Assembly: GCA_902363395.1 (NCBI GenBank)
Contig: CABIZZ010000001.1
Location: 558,001 to 622,000, forward strand
DNA from: Streptococcaceae bacterium
GTDB taxonomy: Bacteria; Bacillota; Bacilli; Lactobacillales; Streptococcaceae
Length of the DNA stretch: 64,000 bases
Direction of reading: 5' to 3'
In this document: positions 17,131 through 25,163 of the stretch, one piece after another
How the letters are laid out: the number at the start of each line of letters is the position of its first letter
How positions within the stretch are numbered: the stretch's first letter is position 1
Program-made: the position numbers and the translations under genes
The notes under the pieces: model-generated
Seen by the model: only the letters and a program-made list of their open reading frames with translations
Told to the model about the DNA's origin: nothing
Databases searched by the model: none

Positions 17131-17919
17131 TTACTGCTCTGGCTGGATATAATAGCGTTCTTCCCCGATTGGAATCAGCTGGACCTTTCCCCCATAAAAA
17201 GCTGATAGCGTTTCTTGGGTGAGAATTTCCTCCTTGGGTCCTTGGGCAAAACTTTGTCCCTCCTTGAGGAGAAGGACATGGCTAAAGGACTTGGTGATTT
17301 CCTCTGCATGGTGGGTGACAAAGAGAATGGTCGGCGCCTTTTCCATCTGCTTGATCTGTTGGATCAGCTGAAAGATCGCTTCCCGAGCAAATAAGTCAAG
17401 CCCACTGGAGGCTTCGTCAAAGATGAGAAGATCGGGCTCTTCCATGAGACTACGTGCGATAAGAATCGTCTGTTTTTCCCCTTGAGAGAGAGTCCGGTAT
17501 TTTCGTCCAATCAAAGAAGCAGCACCGATGCGACGCAACATGGATCGTGATTCCTCGAGTTCTTTTTCTCCATAAGCTGTATAAAGAATGCTACTCTTGT
17601 ATTTTCCAGTGAGGACGATTTCTTCTGGTGATAGAGATTCAGGGATGCGCTCAGAAATAAAGGAGCTGACCACTCCGATTCGCTTGCGGAGCTCAGGAAT
17701 CCCTCCTTGTCCAAATTGTGTTCCAAGGACAGAAACTTCCCCTTCCGTTTTCCAATATTCCGCCATTAAGAGACGAAGTAGGGTTGATTTGCCAGCCCCA
17801 TTCAGTCCAAGAATGGCCCAGGTTTCCCCCTTATTGACGGTCCAATTCAAACGGGAGAGGAGATTTTTTCCTTCTTTTCTGAGAGTGACGTCTTTCAGTT
17901 CAATTAAGCTTTCTTTCAT
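17131..17919 (-). CDS. Stand-alone ABC ATP-binding protein (YlmA-like)
   Basis: An ABC ATPase of about 262 residues. Walker A is GLNGAGKST, the signature is LSQGEKQTIL (the usual LSGGQ is altered), Walker B is DLLIFDEASSGLD, and the switch His is in FVTHHAEE. There is no permease or binding protein beside it, as in the YlmA/ModF-like group, so its partner is unknown. The ATG at 17919 has a weak AAGG site; another ATG five codons upstream lacks one and would be only a few bases from the predicted transcript start. Confidence 0.75.
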   Translation of the reverse strand: MKESLIELKDVTLRKEGKNLLSRLNWTVNKGETWAILGLNGAGKSTLLRLLMAEYWKTEGEVSVLGTQFGQGGIPELRKRIGVVSSFISERIPESLSPEEIVLTGKYKSSILYTAYGEKELEESRSMLRRIGAASLIGRKYRTLSQGEKQTILIARSLMEEPDLLIFDEASSGLDLFAREAIFQLIQQIKQMEKAPTILFVTHHAEEITKSFSHVLLLKEGQSFAQGPKEEILTQETLSAFYGGKVQLIPIGEERYYIQPEQ

Positions 17920-17990
17920 CTTTTTAACCTTCATAAAAATATTCTCTATTTTACCATAAATATGATAAAATAGCAGATAGGAGGAAAGGG

Positions 17991-19118
17991 ATGTTTCATA
18001 AAAGTAAATTATTTTTCTGGACCTGTGAAGTCCTATTATTAACGATTATATTCTATATTTGGGGAAGTATGGGAAGCCTGATCTCTCCCTTTGTATCCGT
18101 TCTGAATACCATTATTCTTCCATTTTTGATTGCTGGTTTCTTGTACTATATCACCAATCCAATCGTAGAATTTTTGGAAAAGAAATTTCATCTGAATCGA
18201 ATTTTGGGCATTCTATTAACCTTGGTAACCCTTTTTGGATTGATTATTTATGGGATTGTTTATATCCTGCCTATTTTGATCAACCAGTTGACAAGTTTGA
18301 TTAATTCAACCCAAGGCTTGTATTGGGAAGTGCAAAGTTTTGTGACGAAGTTATCGAAGAATCCAGCCTTTCAGAGTATCAATATCCAATCAACCATTCA
18401 GCAGTTAAACCTATCCTATGTGGATATTCTGCAAAATATCTTAAACAGTGTGACCAATAGTTTGGGTAGTGTGGTGTCAACGATTGTCAATACACTCTTC
18501 ATTCTGGTGATGACACCGATATTCCTGGTTTACTTCTTGATTGATGGTAAAAAACTACTACCGATGTTAGAGCGGACGATCCTGAAAAATGACCGGCGGA
18601 ATATTACCTCTCTCTTAGTGAGTCTCAACCAAACAGTTTCTCGCTATATTAGTGGGATTTCTATCGATGCTTTAATCATCGGGACTTTAGCCTTTATTGG
18701 CTACAGTTTTATCGGTTTGAAGTATGCCTTGGTCTTTGCGATTTTCTCAGCCTTGGCTAACCTCATTCCTTACATTGGACCGACGATTGGCTTGATTCCT
18801 ATGGTGGTTACCTATGCCTTCACGGATTTCAATATGATGATCAAAGCGGTTATCTTCATGCTCATCGTCCAACAGATTGACGGAAATATCCTCTACCCTC
18901 GGATTGTGGGAGGGGTGATGAAGGTGCATCCTATTACCATCATGGTCCTCTTGCTCTTATCCAGTAACATCTATGGTGTGATTGGGATGGTTGTGGCCAT
19001 TCCGGTCTATTCGATCGGTAAAGAGATCGTGAAATTCCTCGTGGCCTTGTATGAAAATCATAAAAAGACAAAGGAACAGCGCAAGCAAGAAGAGTATGGA
19101 ATCATCAATAAATCCTAA
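17991..19118 (+). CDS. AI-2E family (YtvI/PerM) transporter
   Basis: A 375-residue membrane protein with seven to eight hydrophobic segments. The C-terminal block FSALANLIPYIGPTIGLIPMV and QQIDGNILYPRIVGG are the hallmark of the AI-2E (formerly DUF20/UPF0118) family. Members export small molecules or act as cation antiporters; no substrate can be assigned here. Translation starts at the ATG after a strong AGGAGGAAAGGG site. It is a single gene, divergent from the ABC ATPase, and ends with a clear terminator. Confidence 0.8.
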   Translation: MFHKSKLFFWTCEVLLLTIIFYIWGSMGSLISPFVSVLNTIILPFLIAGFLYYITNPIVEFLEKKFHLNRILGILLTLVTLFGLIIYGIVYILPILINQLTSLINSTQGLYWEVQSFVTKLSKNPAFQSINIQSTIQQLNLSYVDILQNILNSVTNSLGSVVSTIVNTLFILVMTPIFLVYFLIDGKKLLPMLERTILKNDRRNITSLLVSLNQTVSRYISGISIDALIIGTLAFIGYSFIGLKYALVFAIFSALANLIPYIGPTIGLIPMVVTYAFTDFNMMIKAVIFMLIVQQIDGNILYPRIVGGVMKVHPITIMVLLLLSSNIYGVIGMVVAIPVYSIGKEIVKFLVALYENHKKTKEQRKQEEYGIINKS

Positions 19119-19134
19119 CAGAATAAATGAGAAG

Positions 19135-19157
19135 GGAATGGGTGACCATTCCTTTTT
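19135..19157 (+). terminator. Terminator after the AI-2E family gene
   Basis: GGAATGG (19135-19141) and CCATTCC (19146-19152) close on GTGA and are followed by T5. Confidence 0.85.
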
Positions 19158-19226
19158 GAGTATAGACTTAGACAGGATAGGCTAAGGGCTTGAATCGTAA
19201 ACTTTTACCTTTCCTTTTAGAAAATA

Positions 19227-19235
19227 TGTTATAAT
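19227..19235 (+). promoter_or_regulatory. Extended -10 promoter of the Mga-like regulator
   Basis: TGTTATAAT is a perfect extended -10. No consensus -35 is seen, so an activator or the extended -10 alone may drive it. Confidence 0.6.
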
Positions 19236-19273
19236 GAATTAGTAATGATACAAAATCAAGGAGTTTCTATAAG

Positions 19274-20755
19274 ATGATAGAATTGCTTGCCAAAAAGCAG
19301 CGACGCCAAATGCGTTTGCTAGAAACATTAATTCGAGAGAAGCGCTGGTTTCATTTGAAGGAACTCGCTGAAATGTTAGATTGTACAGAACGGTCATTGA
19401 AGGAGGATCTTTCAAATTTACGAACGGTCTTTAATGAGTTTTTGATTGAGTCCTCGACAAATGGTATTAAGATTAGTTATGACGATTCGATTGGGATTGA
19501 GGTGGTCTACCATCACTTCTTTAAAGAATCTACAGCTTTCTCCCTCTTGGAATACTTGTTCTTCCATAAGGATGTTTCCAGTGACTTAATTTGTAGACGG
19601 TATGATCTCAGCCAGCAATCATTTTATCGCTTGATTCGAAATATCAATCAAATTATTCAGGAAAAGTACAATATCCGAATCACCTTGAATCCTCTAAATG
19701 TTGTGGGGGACGAAGTCGATATTCGCTTTTTCTATTCCCAGTATTTTGCAGAGCGGTATTATTATTTAGAGTGGCCATTTCCAGATATCAGAGAGCAAGT
19801 CATTATTGATTTCATCACCTTCTTCTATAAACTGACAGAAATCCCACTGACTTATTCGATCTTCCATTCTTATAAAATTATGCTGACGGTCTACCTTTAC
19901 CGGATTAAGCAAGGTTATCGAATTGAAGGGGCCAATAATTTTGAACAATACGCCTATCTCTATCAAGAGCTCCCAAAAATTAATGAGATGCTTCGTTATT
20001 TTGGTTTGCAGCTGGGTGTAGAATTTAACGAAGAAATCATTGAACAGCTCTTTATTATCTTCCTACAGAAACGCTTCTATTTTACCCCACAGGATCTGAT
20101 TGACTCCACTGAGGAAGATGCGGTTACAAAAAAATCCTATATTTTAGCCTCTCAATTTCTTGATCACCTGAGTGAATCTTATGGTTTAGAACTTGAGAAT
20201 TATGAAGAGATGATTATGCATATTCACAACACCGCCTATTTGGAGCGGCGTGAAATCTTTGGTGAATTTCTTCTCTATGATACCAAGAGCTATACCAATG
20301 AGGATTATCGAACCCTCTTCCCTAAATTTTATCAGGATGTTGAAACAGGTCTGTATCACTATCTCAAAGAGATGGGCTTTCATGAAAATCCTGAAAACCT
20401 CAAGCATCAGATTTATACCGTATTTTCACATTGGGAAAATCTATTGCCTCAACTATTAAGGAGACGGACAGCTGTCAAGGTCTTAATCATTAGCCGATAC
20501 GATGACCACCATGCCAAGTCCATGATTGATTTCTTAAAATTCTATTGTACGGATAACTTTGAGTTTTCACAGGTCATCAAGCATGACTTTAATCTTCATG
20601 AACTAGAGCACACCGAATATGATGTCATTGTTGCCAACTTTATGATTCCGAATATAAAAGGGAAAAAATTTATTTGTACAAGTAGTTTGACCCTTTTGGA
20701 ACTTGTAGAAAAACTGAATGTACTCTTTTATGACTTTACACGTTATGGAGTCTAA
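19274..20755 (+). CDS. Mga/AtxA-family transcriptional regulator
   Basis: A 493-residue regulator with the full Mga layout: N-terminal HTH region (about 5-60, including LKELAEMLDCTERSLKEDLSNL), a second Mga-type HTH (about 65-165, SQQSFYRLIRNINQIIQEKYNI), PRD-like central domains and an EIIB-like C-terminus (about 400-493, KVLIISRYDDHHAKSMIDFL). Length and layout match MgaSpn of pneumococcus. Such proteins activate surface and metabolic genes and can be phosphorylated by the PTS; the targets here are unknown, but the neighbouring surface genes are candidates. It is transcribed alone. Confidence 0.85.
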   Translation: MIELLAKKQRRQMRLLETLIREKRWFHLKELAEMLDCTERSLKEDLSNLRTVFNEFLIESSTNGIKISYDDSIGIEVVYHHFFKESTAFSLLEYLFFHKDVSSDLICRRYDLSQQSFYRLIRNINQIIQEKYNIRITLNPLNVVGDEVDIRFFYSQYFAERYYYLEWPFPDIREQVIIDFITFFYKLTEIPLTYSIFHSYKIMLTVYLYRIKQGYRIEGANNFEQYAYLYQELPKINEMLRYFGLQLGVEFNEEIIEQLFIIFLQKRFYFTPQDLIDSTEEDAVTKKSYILASQFLDHLSESYGLELENYEEMIMHIHNTAYLERREIFGEFLLYDTKSYTNEDYRTLFPKFYQDVETGLYHYLKEMGFHENPENLKHQIYTVFSHWENLLPQLLRRRTAVKVLIISRYDDHHAKSMIDFLKFYCTDNFEFSQVIKHDFNLHELEHTEYDVIVANFMIPNIKGKKFICTSSLTLLELVEKLNVLFYDFTRYGV

Positions 20756-20762
20756 CCAAACC

Positions 20763-20791
20763 TTCCCTCCTCTTTTAGGAGGGAAATTTTT
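20763..20791 (+). terminator. Terminator of the Mga-like gene
   Basis: TTCCCTCCT (20763-20771) pairs with AGGAGGGAA (20777-20785), followed by A and T5. Confidence 0.85.
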
Positions 20792-20817
20792 ACGACTATG
20801 CACCATTTTAAAAAATA

Positions 20818-20826
20818 TGATATAAT
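20818..20826 (+). promoter_or_regulatory. Extended -10 promoter of the CorC/HlyC gene
   Basis: TGATATAAT ends at 20826. A GAGGAG ribosome site and the ATG at 20860 follow. Confidence 0.6.
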
Positions 20827-20859
20827 GGGCATTATTACTATACATTGAGGAGAATATCC

Positions 20860-22209
20860 ATGGAAGACCCTGGCAGTCAGGATTTAATACTGCAATTTGT
20901 TTTACTATTTGTATTGACCTTATTAAATGCATTTTTCTCTGCAACGGAGATGTCGATGGTATCACTGAATCGTTCTCGGGTAGAGCAAAAAGCGGAGGAA
21001 GGCGATAAGAAATATATTCGTCTCTTAAAGGTATTGGAAAATCCAAACCACTTTTTATCTACGATTCAGGTGGGTATTACCTTGATTACCATCTTGTCTG
21101 GGGCAAGTCTAGCTGATGATCTCGGGAAAGTAATAGCTTCTTGGATGGGAAATACGGAGACAGCGCGTGCGATCGCTAGTTTCCTCTCCTTGGCTTTTCT
21201 GACCTATATTTCGATTGTATTTGGTGAGTTATATCCCAAGCGGATTGCCATGAATCTGAAAGATAGCTTGGCTATTCGGACGGCTCCAATTGTTATTTTA
21301 CTAGGGGAAATCGTTAGCCCCTTTGTCTGGCTCCTATCGGCATCAACCAATCTGGTCAGTCGTCTGACCCCTATGCAATTCGATGATGCAGACGAAGAGA
21401 TGTCACGAGATGAGATTGCCTATATGCTGGCTAAGAGTGAAACGAGTCTGGATGCTGACGAGATTGAAATGTTGCAAGGAGTCTTTTCACTAGATGAGCT
21501 GATGGCGCGTGAGCTAATGGTTCCTCGTACGGATGCCTTTATGGTGGATATTCAAGATGATACCAGAGAAATCATAGAAAGTATCTTAAAACAAAATTTT
21601 TCTCGTATTCCTGTCTATGATGATGATAAGGACAATGTCATTGGTCTGATCCATACCAAACGTTTGCTTAATGAAGGTTTTATAAATGGCTTTGATAACA
21701 TCGCTCTTCGCAAGATCCTTCAGGAACCTCTCTTTGTACCGGAAACGATCTTTGTAGATGACCTCTTAAAGGAACTCCGAAATACACAAAATCAGATGGC
21801 CATTTTGCTCGATGAGTATGGAGGAATGGCTGGTCTAGTAACTTTGGAAGACCTTCTCGAGGAAATTGTTGGTGAAATTGATGATGAAACCGATAAGGCT
21901 GAAAATGATGTATTTGAAATTGAACCCAACCTCTATATCGTTCAGGGGATTGTGACCTTAAATGACTTCAATGAGTATTTTGATGTGAAGTTAGAAAGCG
22001 ATGATGTGGATACCATTGCAGGCTACTACCTGACTGGTGTCGGACGAATTCCAGGACACAAGGAGCGCTTGAGTTTTGAAGTAGATAGCATGAAGAAACA
22101 TTTGATCCTTACAAATGATAAGGTGAAAAATGGTCGTGTCACCAAGGTCAAGGTTGAGGTCAGTGACTTAGTCGATGAAGATGAGCAAGCGACAAAAGTT
22201 CAAGAATAA
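20860..22209 (+). CDS. CNNM/CorC-HlyC family membrane protein
   Basis: A 449-residue protein with four domains in order: DUF21 membrane domain (about 1-185, with NAFFSATEMSMVSLNRSRVE near the start), two CBS motifs (about 205-335) and a C-terminal CorC_HlyC domain (about 345-435). The family is called hemolysin-related for historical reasons; members act in Mg2+/Co2+ efflux or transport. The ATG at 20860 follows GAGGAG; a TTG 15 bases upstream overlaps that site and was rejected. Confidence 0.85.
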   Translation: MEDPGSQDLILQFVLLFVLTLLNAFFSATEMSMVSLNRSRVEQKAEEGDKKYIRLLKVLENPNHFLSTIQVGITLITILSGASLADDLGKVIASWMGNTETARAIASFLSLAFLTYISIVFGELYPKRIAMNLKDSLAIRTAPIVILLGEIVSPFVWLLSASTNLVSRLTPMQFDDADEEMSRDEIAYMLAKSETSLDADEIEMLQGVFSLDELMARELMVPRTDAFMVDIQDDTREIIESILKQNFSRIPVYDDDKDNVIGLIHTKRLLNEGFINGFDNIALRKILQEPLFVPETIFVDDLLKELRNTQNQMAILLDEYGGMAGLVTLEDLLEEIVGEIDDETDKAENDVFEIEPNLYIVQGIVTLNDFNEYFDVKLESDDVDTIAGYYLTGVGRIPGHKERLSFEVDSMKKHLILTNDKVKNGRVTKVKVEVSDLVDEDEQATKVQE

Positions 22210-22216
22210 GAGTATG

Positions 22217-22243
22217 AAATCAGGGGTTTTCCCTGATTTTTTT
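22217..22243 (+). terminator. Terminator of the CorC/HlyC gene
   Basis: AAATCAGGG (22217-22225) and CCCTGATTT (22231-22239) flank a GTTTT loop, with a T run. Confidence 0.85.
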
Positions 22244-22262
22244 ATGCTCACTTTAGTCGGAT

Positions 22263-22291
22263 TTGCATCTCTCATTAAATTCCTTTATAAT
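22263..22291 (+). promoter_or_regulatory. Promoter of the repeat-protein gene
   Basis: TTGCAT (22263-22268) and TATAAT (22286-22291) have a 17-base spacer. An AAGGAG site precedes the ATG. Confidence 0.6.
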
Positions 22292-22321
22292 AAAATAACT
22301 AAAGGTTAGAAGGAGATAGTA

Positions 22322-23755
22322 ATGAAACAAGAAGAGTGGTTAGCAGAGTTTGAGAGAGTCCATGGTCGACTAGCCAATCAAGAGGAAATACAAGAGGCAT
22401 TTGGTATGTTTGGAAGCCCAGAAACACAAGTGGCTCCTGATACGCCAGTAAATCCAATTCAATCTCCATTTGAAGGAGCAGCACCTGTTTCCAATCAAGG
22501 ACAATTTGGGGGTCCCTTACCGTTTCCAGAACAAGCCAAATTTGGAGGTGTAGCACCAACACCAGAGCAAACGCCATTTGGAGGTGCAGCATCAACACCA
22601 GAGCAAACACAGTTTGGAAGTGCAAGCCCAGCACCAGAGCAAACGTCATTTGGAGGTGCGACACCGGCACCAGAGCAAATACCATTTGGAGGTACGACAC
22701 CGGCACCAGAGCAAACGCCATTTGGTGGTGCAGCACCAACACCAGAACAAACACCATTTGGAGGTGCGACACCGGCACCAGAGCAAACGCCATTTGGAGG
22801 TGCAGCACCAACACCAGAGCAAACGTCATTTGGTGGTGCAGCACCAACACCAGAACAAACACCATTTGGAGGTGCGACACCAACACCAGAACAAACACAG
22901 TTTGGAGGTACAGGCCCAGCCCCATTTGGAGGTGCAAGTCCAACTCCAAATCAATTCCAAGGTGGAGCAAGTCAGTATCAACATCAAGGACAGGCTTTTG
23001 GACAAGGTGGAACTCAGCCACAAGCTCCTGTCCAGGAGGCGGCTCAAGCAGGAGCGCCCTTCGCATCTTATAACAATGCTCAGATGCAGGGAGGCTATCC
23101 AAACAATGGGCAACTGAATTACCAGACTAATTCCCCATATATGGGACAAGCCCCAATGCCAGGTAAGAAGTCTAAAAAAGGGCTGATTATTGGTTTATGT
23201 AGTATTGTTGCTGTTGCAGTTTTATCTGTGCTTGCATTTTTCTTATTTGCTAAAAATCCAAATAGTATTCAAGGAAAATGGTCGGCTACTCCTGAAATGA
23301 AAAAGACAATGAAGTCTGCTTTTTCAGGCACTTTCTCTACTACATCAGATATTTCTAGTGAATTTGTAAAAGATATTGATATGATCGTAGAGGTAAAGGG
23401 GAAAAAAGTTACCATCAGTATGGTTGCTAAGATTGATTTCAAGGGAGCTGCGAAGGAGCTCTATGATGATGGGGACAATGATTTTTACTCTGTTGAGGAT
23501 GCTTTAGACTATATCCAAGAAAACAGTGAGAATTCCTATTTAGAGGATATGGGACTTGAAATCGATGTGAAGAAAGGCACTCTTAAAATGGTAGCCTTTG
23601 AAGGTGAGGTGGATGAAAAAGATCATCGATTTATTCAGGATGAAGATGCGAGTCATTTCCTTCAATACGACCTCAAGTATAAAATTGAAAATGGAACGCT
23701 GAAAGTTTCCGTCGATGGAAATGATTATGGAATAGAATACTCCTTTAAAAAATAA
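22322..23755 (+). CDS. Membrane protein with Pro/Gly/Gln-rich 12-residue repeats
   Basis: A 477-residue protein with no assigned function. Residues 1-25 (MKQEEWLAEFERVHGRLANQ...) resemble a small N-terminal helical motif seen in several streptococcal proteins. Residues 61-200 are tandem 12-residue units of the form PFGGAAPTPEQT, followed by a Gln/Gly/Pro-rich linker to about 280. KKSKKGLIIG begins a single membrane segment (about 285-308, preceded by Lys). The remaining 165 residues (IQGKWSATPEMKK onward) form a compact acidic domain, probably outside the cell, with the N-terminal repeats inside. There is no signal peptide or LPXTG motif. The DNA repeat invites copy-number change. Confidence 0.75.
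   Translation: MKQEEWLAEFERVHGRLANQEEIQEAFGMFGSPETQVAPDTPVNPIQSPFEGAAPVSNQGQFGGPLPFPEQAKFGGVAPTPEQTPFGGAASTPEQTQFGSASPAPEQTSFGGATPAPEQIPFGGTTPAPEQTPFGGAAPTPEQTPFGGATPAPEQTPFGGAAPTPEQTSFGGAAPTPEQTPFGGATPTPEQTQFGGTGPAPFGGASPTPNQFQGGASQYQHQGQAFGQGGTQPQAPVQEAAQAGAPFASYNNAQMQGGYPNNGQLNYQTNSPYMGQAPMPGKKSKKGLIIGLCSIVAVAVLSVLAFFLFAKNPNSIQGKWSATPEMKKTMKSAFSGTFSTTSDISSEFVKDIDMIVEVKGKKVTISMVAKIDFKGAAKELYDDGDNDFYSVEDALDYIQENSENSYLEDMGLEIDVKKGTLKMVAFEGEVDEKDHRFIQDEDASHFLQYDLKYKIENGTLKVSVDGNDYGIEYSFKK
22502..22933 (+). repeat. Tandem 36-base coding repeat
   Basis: Ten clear units of 36 bases run from 22538 to 22897, with a degenerate unit before (22502-22537) and a partial one after. Each encodes xFGG(A/T)(A/T)P(T/A)PEQT. 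Units differ mainly at third positions and at the Ala/Thr alternatives, and some neighbouring units are near-identical, as expected from slippage or recombination. Confidence 0.9.
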
Positions 23756-23770
23756 GATATTCGCTCATTT

Positions 23771-23795
23771 AGTGCCCTCATCGGGCACTTTTTTG
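23771..23795 (+). terminator. Terminator of the repeat-protein gene
   Basis: AGTGCCC (23771-23777) and GGGCACT (23783-23789) with a five-base loop, then a T run. Confidence 0.85.
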
Positions 23796-23905
23796 TTTGG
23801 TAACGAAGAAAAAATAAGATAATTAAAAAAATTCTGAATTTAGGCTTGACAGCTTGAAAAATTTTCGGCAAGATAGTCAACATAAAAAAACGAAAGCAGA
23901 ATCTT

Positions 23906-23965
23906 ATGAAAAACACGAACTCCACATTGTTGAATCAAAACTTTTACTTTAGCTACTTTAGATAG
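23906..23965 (+). CDS. Putative aromatic leader peptide before trpX
   Basis: A 19-residue ORF, MKNTNSTLLNQNFYFSYFR, ends at TAG 23963-23965. Three Phe and two Tyr codons fall within its last seven codons. TTGACA at 23846-23851 may be the -35 of its promoter, with a poor -10. The ribosome site is weak (GAAAG upstream). It lies at the head of a leader with alternative hairpins and a terminator, the arrangement of a translation-coupled attenuator. No experimental or family evidence is known to me. Confidence 0.45.
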   Translation: MKNTNSTLLNQNFYFSYFR

Positions 23966-23966
23966 T

Positions 23967-24142
23967 GTTTGTAGACATGAACTCATGGATGCAAACGAAA
24001 CGAGCAATTTGTTTGTATCTATGTGGCTAAGATTTTTGATTGTGGTCCATATAGATGATATCTAAATGGACGGCAATGCTGGCATACTTTTAAGTTTGTG
24101 AGGAATGATACCAACCGTTTAGAATCATCTAAACGGTTTTTT
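23967..24142 (+). promoter_or_regulatory. Attenuator-like leader of the trpXYZ-type operon
   Basis: After the leader ORF, several alternative stems can be read: 23967-23971/23992-23996; 23989-23996/24011-24018; 24017-24026/24047-24056; 24045-24056/24060-24071; anti-terminator 24061-24069/24115-24123; and terminator 24115-24123/24128-24136 with T6. The last three are mutually exclusive, since each shares an arm with the next. A canonical T-box sequence is absent. Confidence 0.6.
24115..24142 (+). terminator. Terminator in the trpX leader
   Basis: CCGTTTAGA and TCTAAACGG close on ATCA, with T6. It stands 40 bases before the trpX ATG, so it must be regulated or leaky for the operon to be expressed. 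Confidence 0.85.
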
Positions 24143-24181
24143 GTATTCTGTTTGAATGTTTTAGAGAAGGAGACATGTTTC

Positions 24182-25156
24182 ATGAAAGTTGTAAAGAAGT
24201 TAATTGCCCCGGTTCTGGTGGTTGGTCTACTGATGACCTCCCTCTTGACCCTCCATCACTTGAAGACCTCTAAGCATCAAAAGATCAAGATTGGGATTTC
24301 CCAGTATATTACCCATAAGTCTCTTGATGCGACTCGAAAAGGCTTTGTGGAAGAGTTAGCTAAACAAGGTTATGTGGATGGAGAAGAGATTGAAATTGAT
24401 TATCAAAATGCTCAAGGGGAGCAGAGAAATTTGAAGAACATTTCAAATCAATTATCACAGGAAAGTGACCTTGTGTTTGCCATTGCGACTCCATCAGCAC
24501 AAAGTATCGCCAATACAAGCAAAACGACCCCGGTAGTCTTTTCTGCAGTGACGGACCCTTTGGCTGCCAAGTTGGTCAAGAACTTGGATCAGCCTGGTGG
24601 CAATGTGACAGGAACGAGCGACCAATCTTCAGATGCCATTGCTACGCAAGTCGATCTGATTCAAAAGGTTTTGCCAACAGCTAAGACGATTGGGATCCTC
24701 TATACGCAAAGTGAACCCAACTCAGTCGTTCAAAAAGAGGAAGCCAAGAAGGTTCTTGAGGCCAAAGGCTATCGTGTCGTAGAGAAGACTATCTTAGATA
24801 GTAATAATGTAAAGGCAGCGGCTGACAGTTTGATGTCAGAAGTCGATATGGTCTTTGTCCCTACAGACAACATCATTTCTTCCACAATGGAAACCATCAA
24901 ACAAGTGTCTTTGAAACATCAGGTTCCAGTTATTGGAGGTTCGATTGAAATGGCCCAAGTAGGAGGGCTCTATACCTATGGGACAGACTACACCGAGTTA
25001 GGGCGTCAATCTGCTCGGATGGCGATTCGTATCCTGAAAGGGGAAAAGGCAGGCAAACTGGCAGTGGAGGCCCCTAAAAATCTAGAATTGTATGTTAACA
25101 AAGAGATGGCTAAGAAATTAGGAATTGATCTCTCTGGTATAAACGTAAAGAAATAG
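24182..25156 (+). CDS. trpX: ABC transporter substrate-binding protein, TrpX family
   Basis: A 324-residue extracellular binding protein of the COG2984 family (IGISQYITHKSLDATRKGF, IATPSAQSIAN, FSAVTDPLAAKLV, YGTDYTELGRQSARMA). Related streptococcal genes are called trpXYZ and predicted to import tryptophan. The N-terminus is a membrane segment (LIAPVLVVGLLMTSLLTLHHL) without a lipobox Cys, so it may stay anchored by an uncleaved segment or be released. The start follows AAGGAG nine bases upstream. The upstream leader peptide is rich in Phe/Tyr rather than Trp, so a broader aromatic substrate is possible. Confidence 0.75.
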   Translation: MKVVKKLIAPVLVVGLLMTSLLTLHHLKTSKHQKIKIGISQYITHKSLDATRKGFVEELAKQGYVDGEEIEIDYQNAQGEQRNLKNISNQLSQESDLVFAIATPSAQSIANTSKTTPVVFSAVTDPLAAKLVKNLDQPGGNVTGTSDQSSDAIATQVDLIQKVLPTAKTIGILYTQSEPNSVVQKEEAKKVLEAKGYRVVEKTILDSNNVKAAADSLMSEVDMVFVPTDNIISSTMETIKQVSLKHQVPVIGGSIEMAQVGGLYTYGTDYTELGRQSARMAIRILKGEKAGKLAVEAPKNLELYVNKEMAKKLGIDLSGINVKK

Positions 25157-25163
25157 GAGATGG

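Noticed and set aside
22299..23149. Long open frames in other registers over the repeat region (for example 22578-23117 on + and 22299-23102 on -)
   Set aside because: They arise from the 36-base periodicity; translations are low-complexity, lack ribosome sites and are incompatible with the well-supported protein in the main frame.
24021..24065. 14-codon ORF starting Met-Trp in the trpX leader
   Set aside because: It contains a Trp codon but has no ribosome site and lies inside alternative hairpins.
23756..24142. T-box riboswitch before trpX
   Set aside because: Expected from related operons, but I find no AGGGTGGNACCGCG-type block or clear stem I with specifier; a covariance-model search would settle it.
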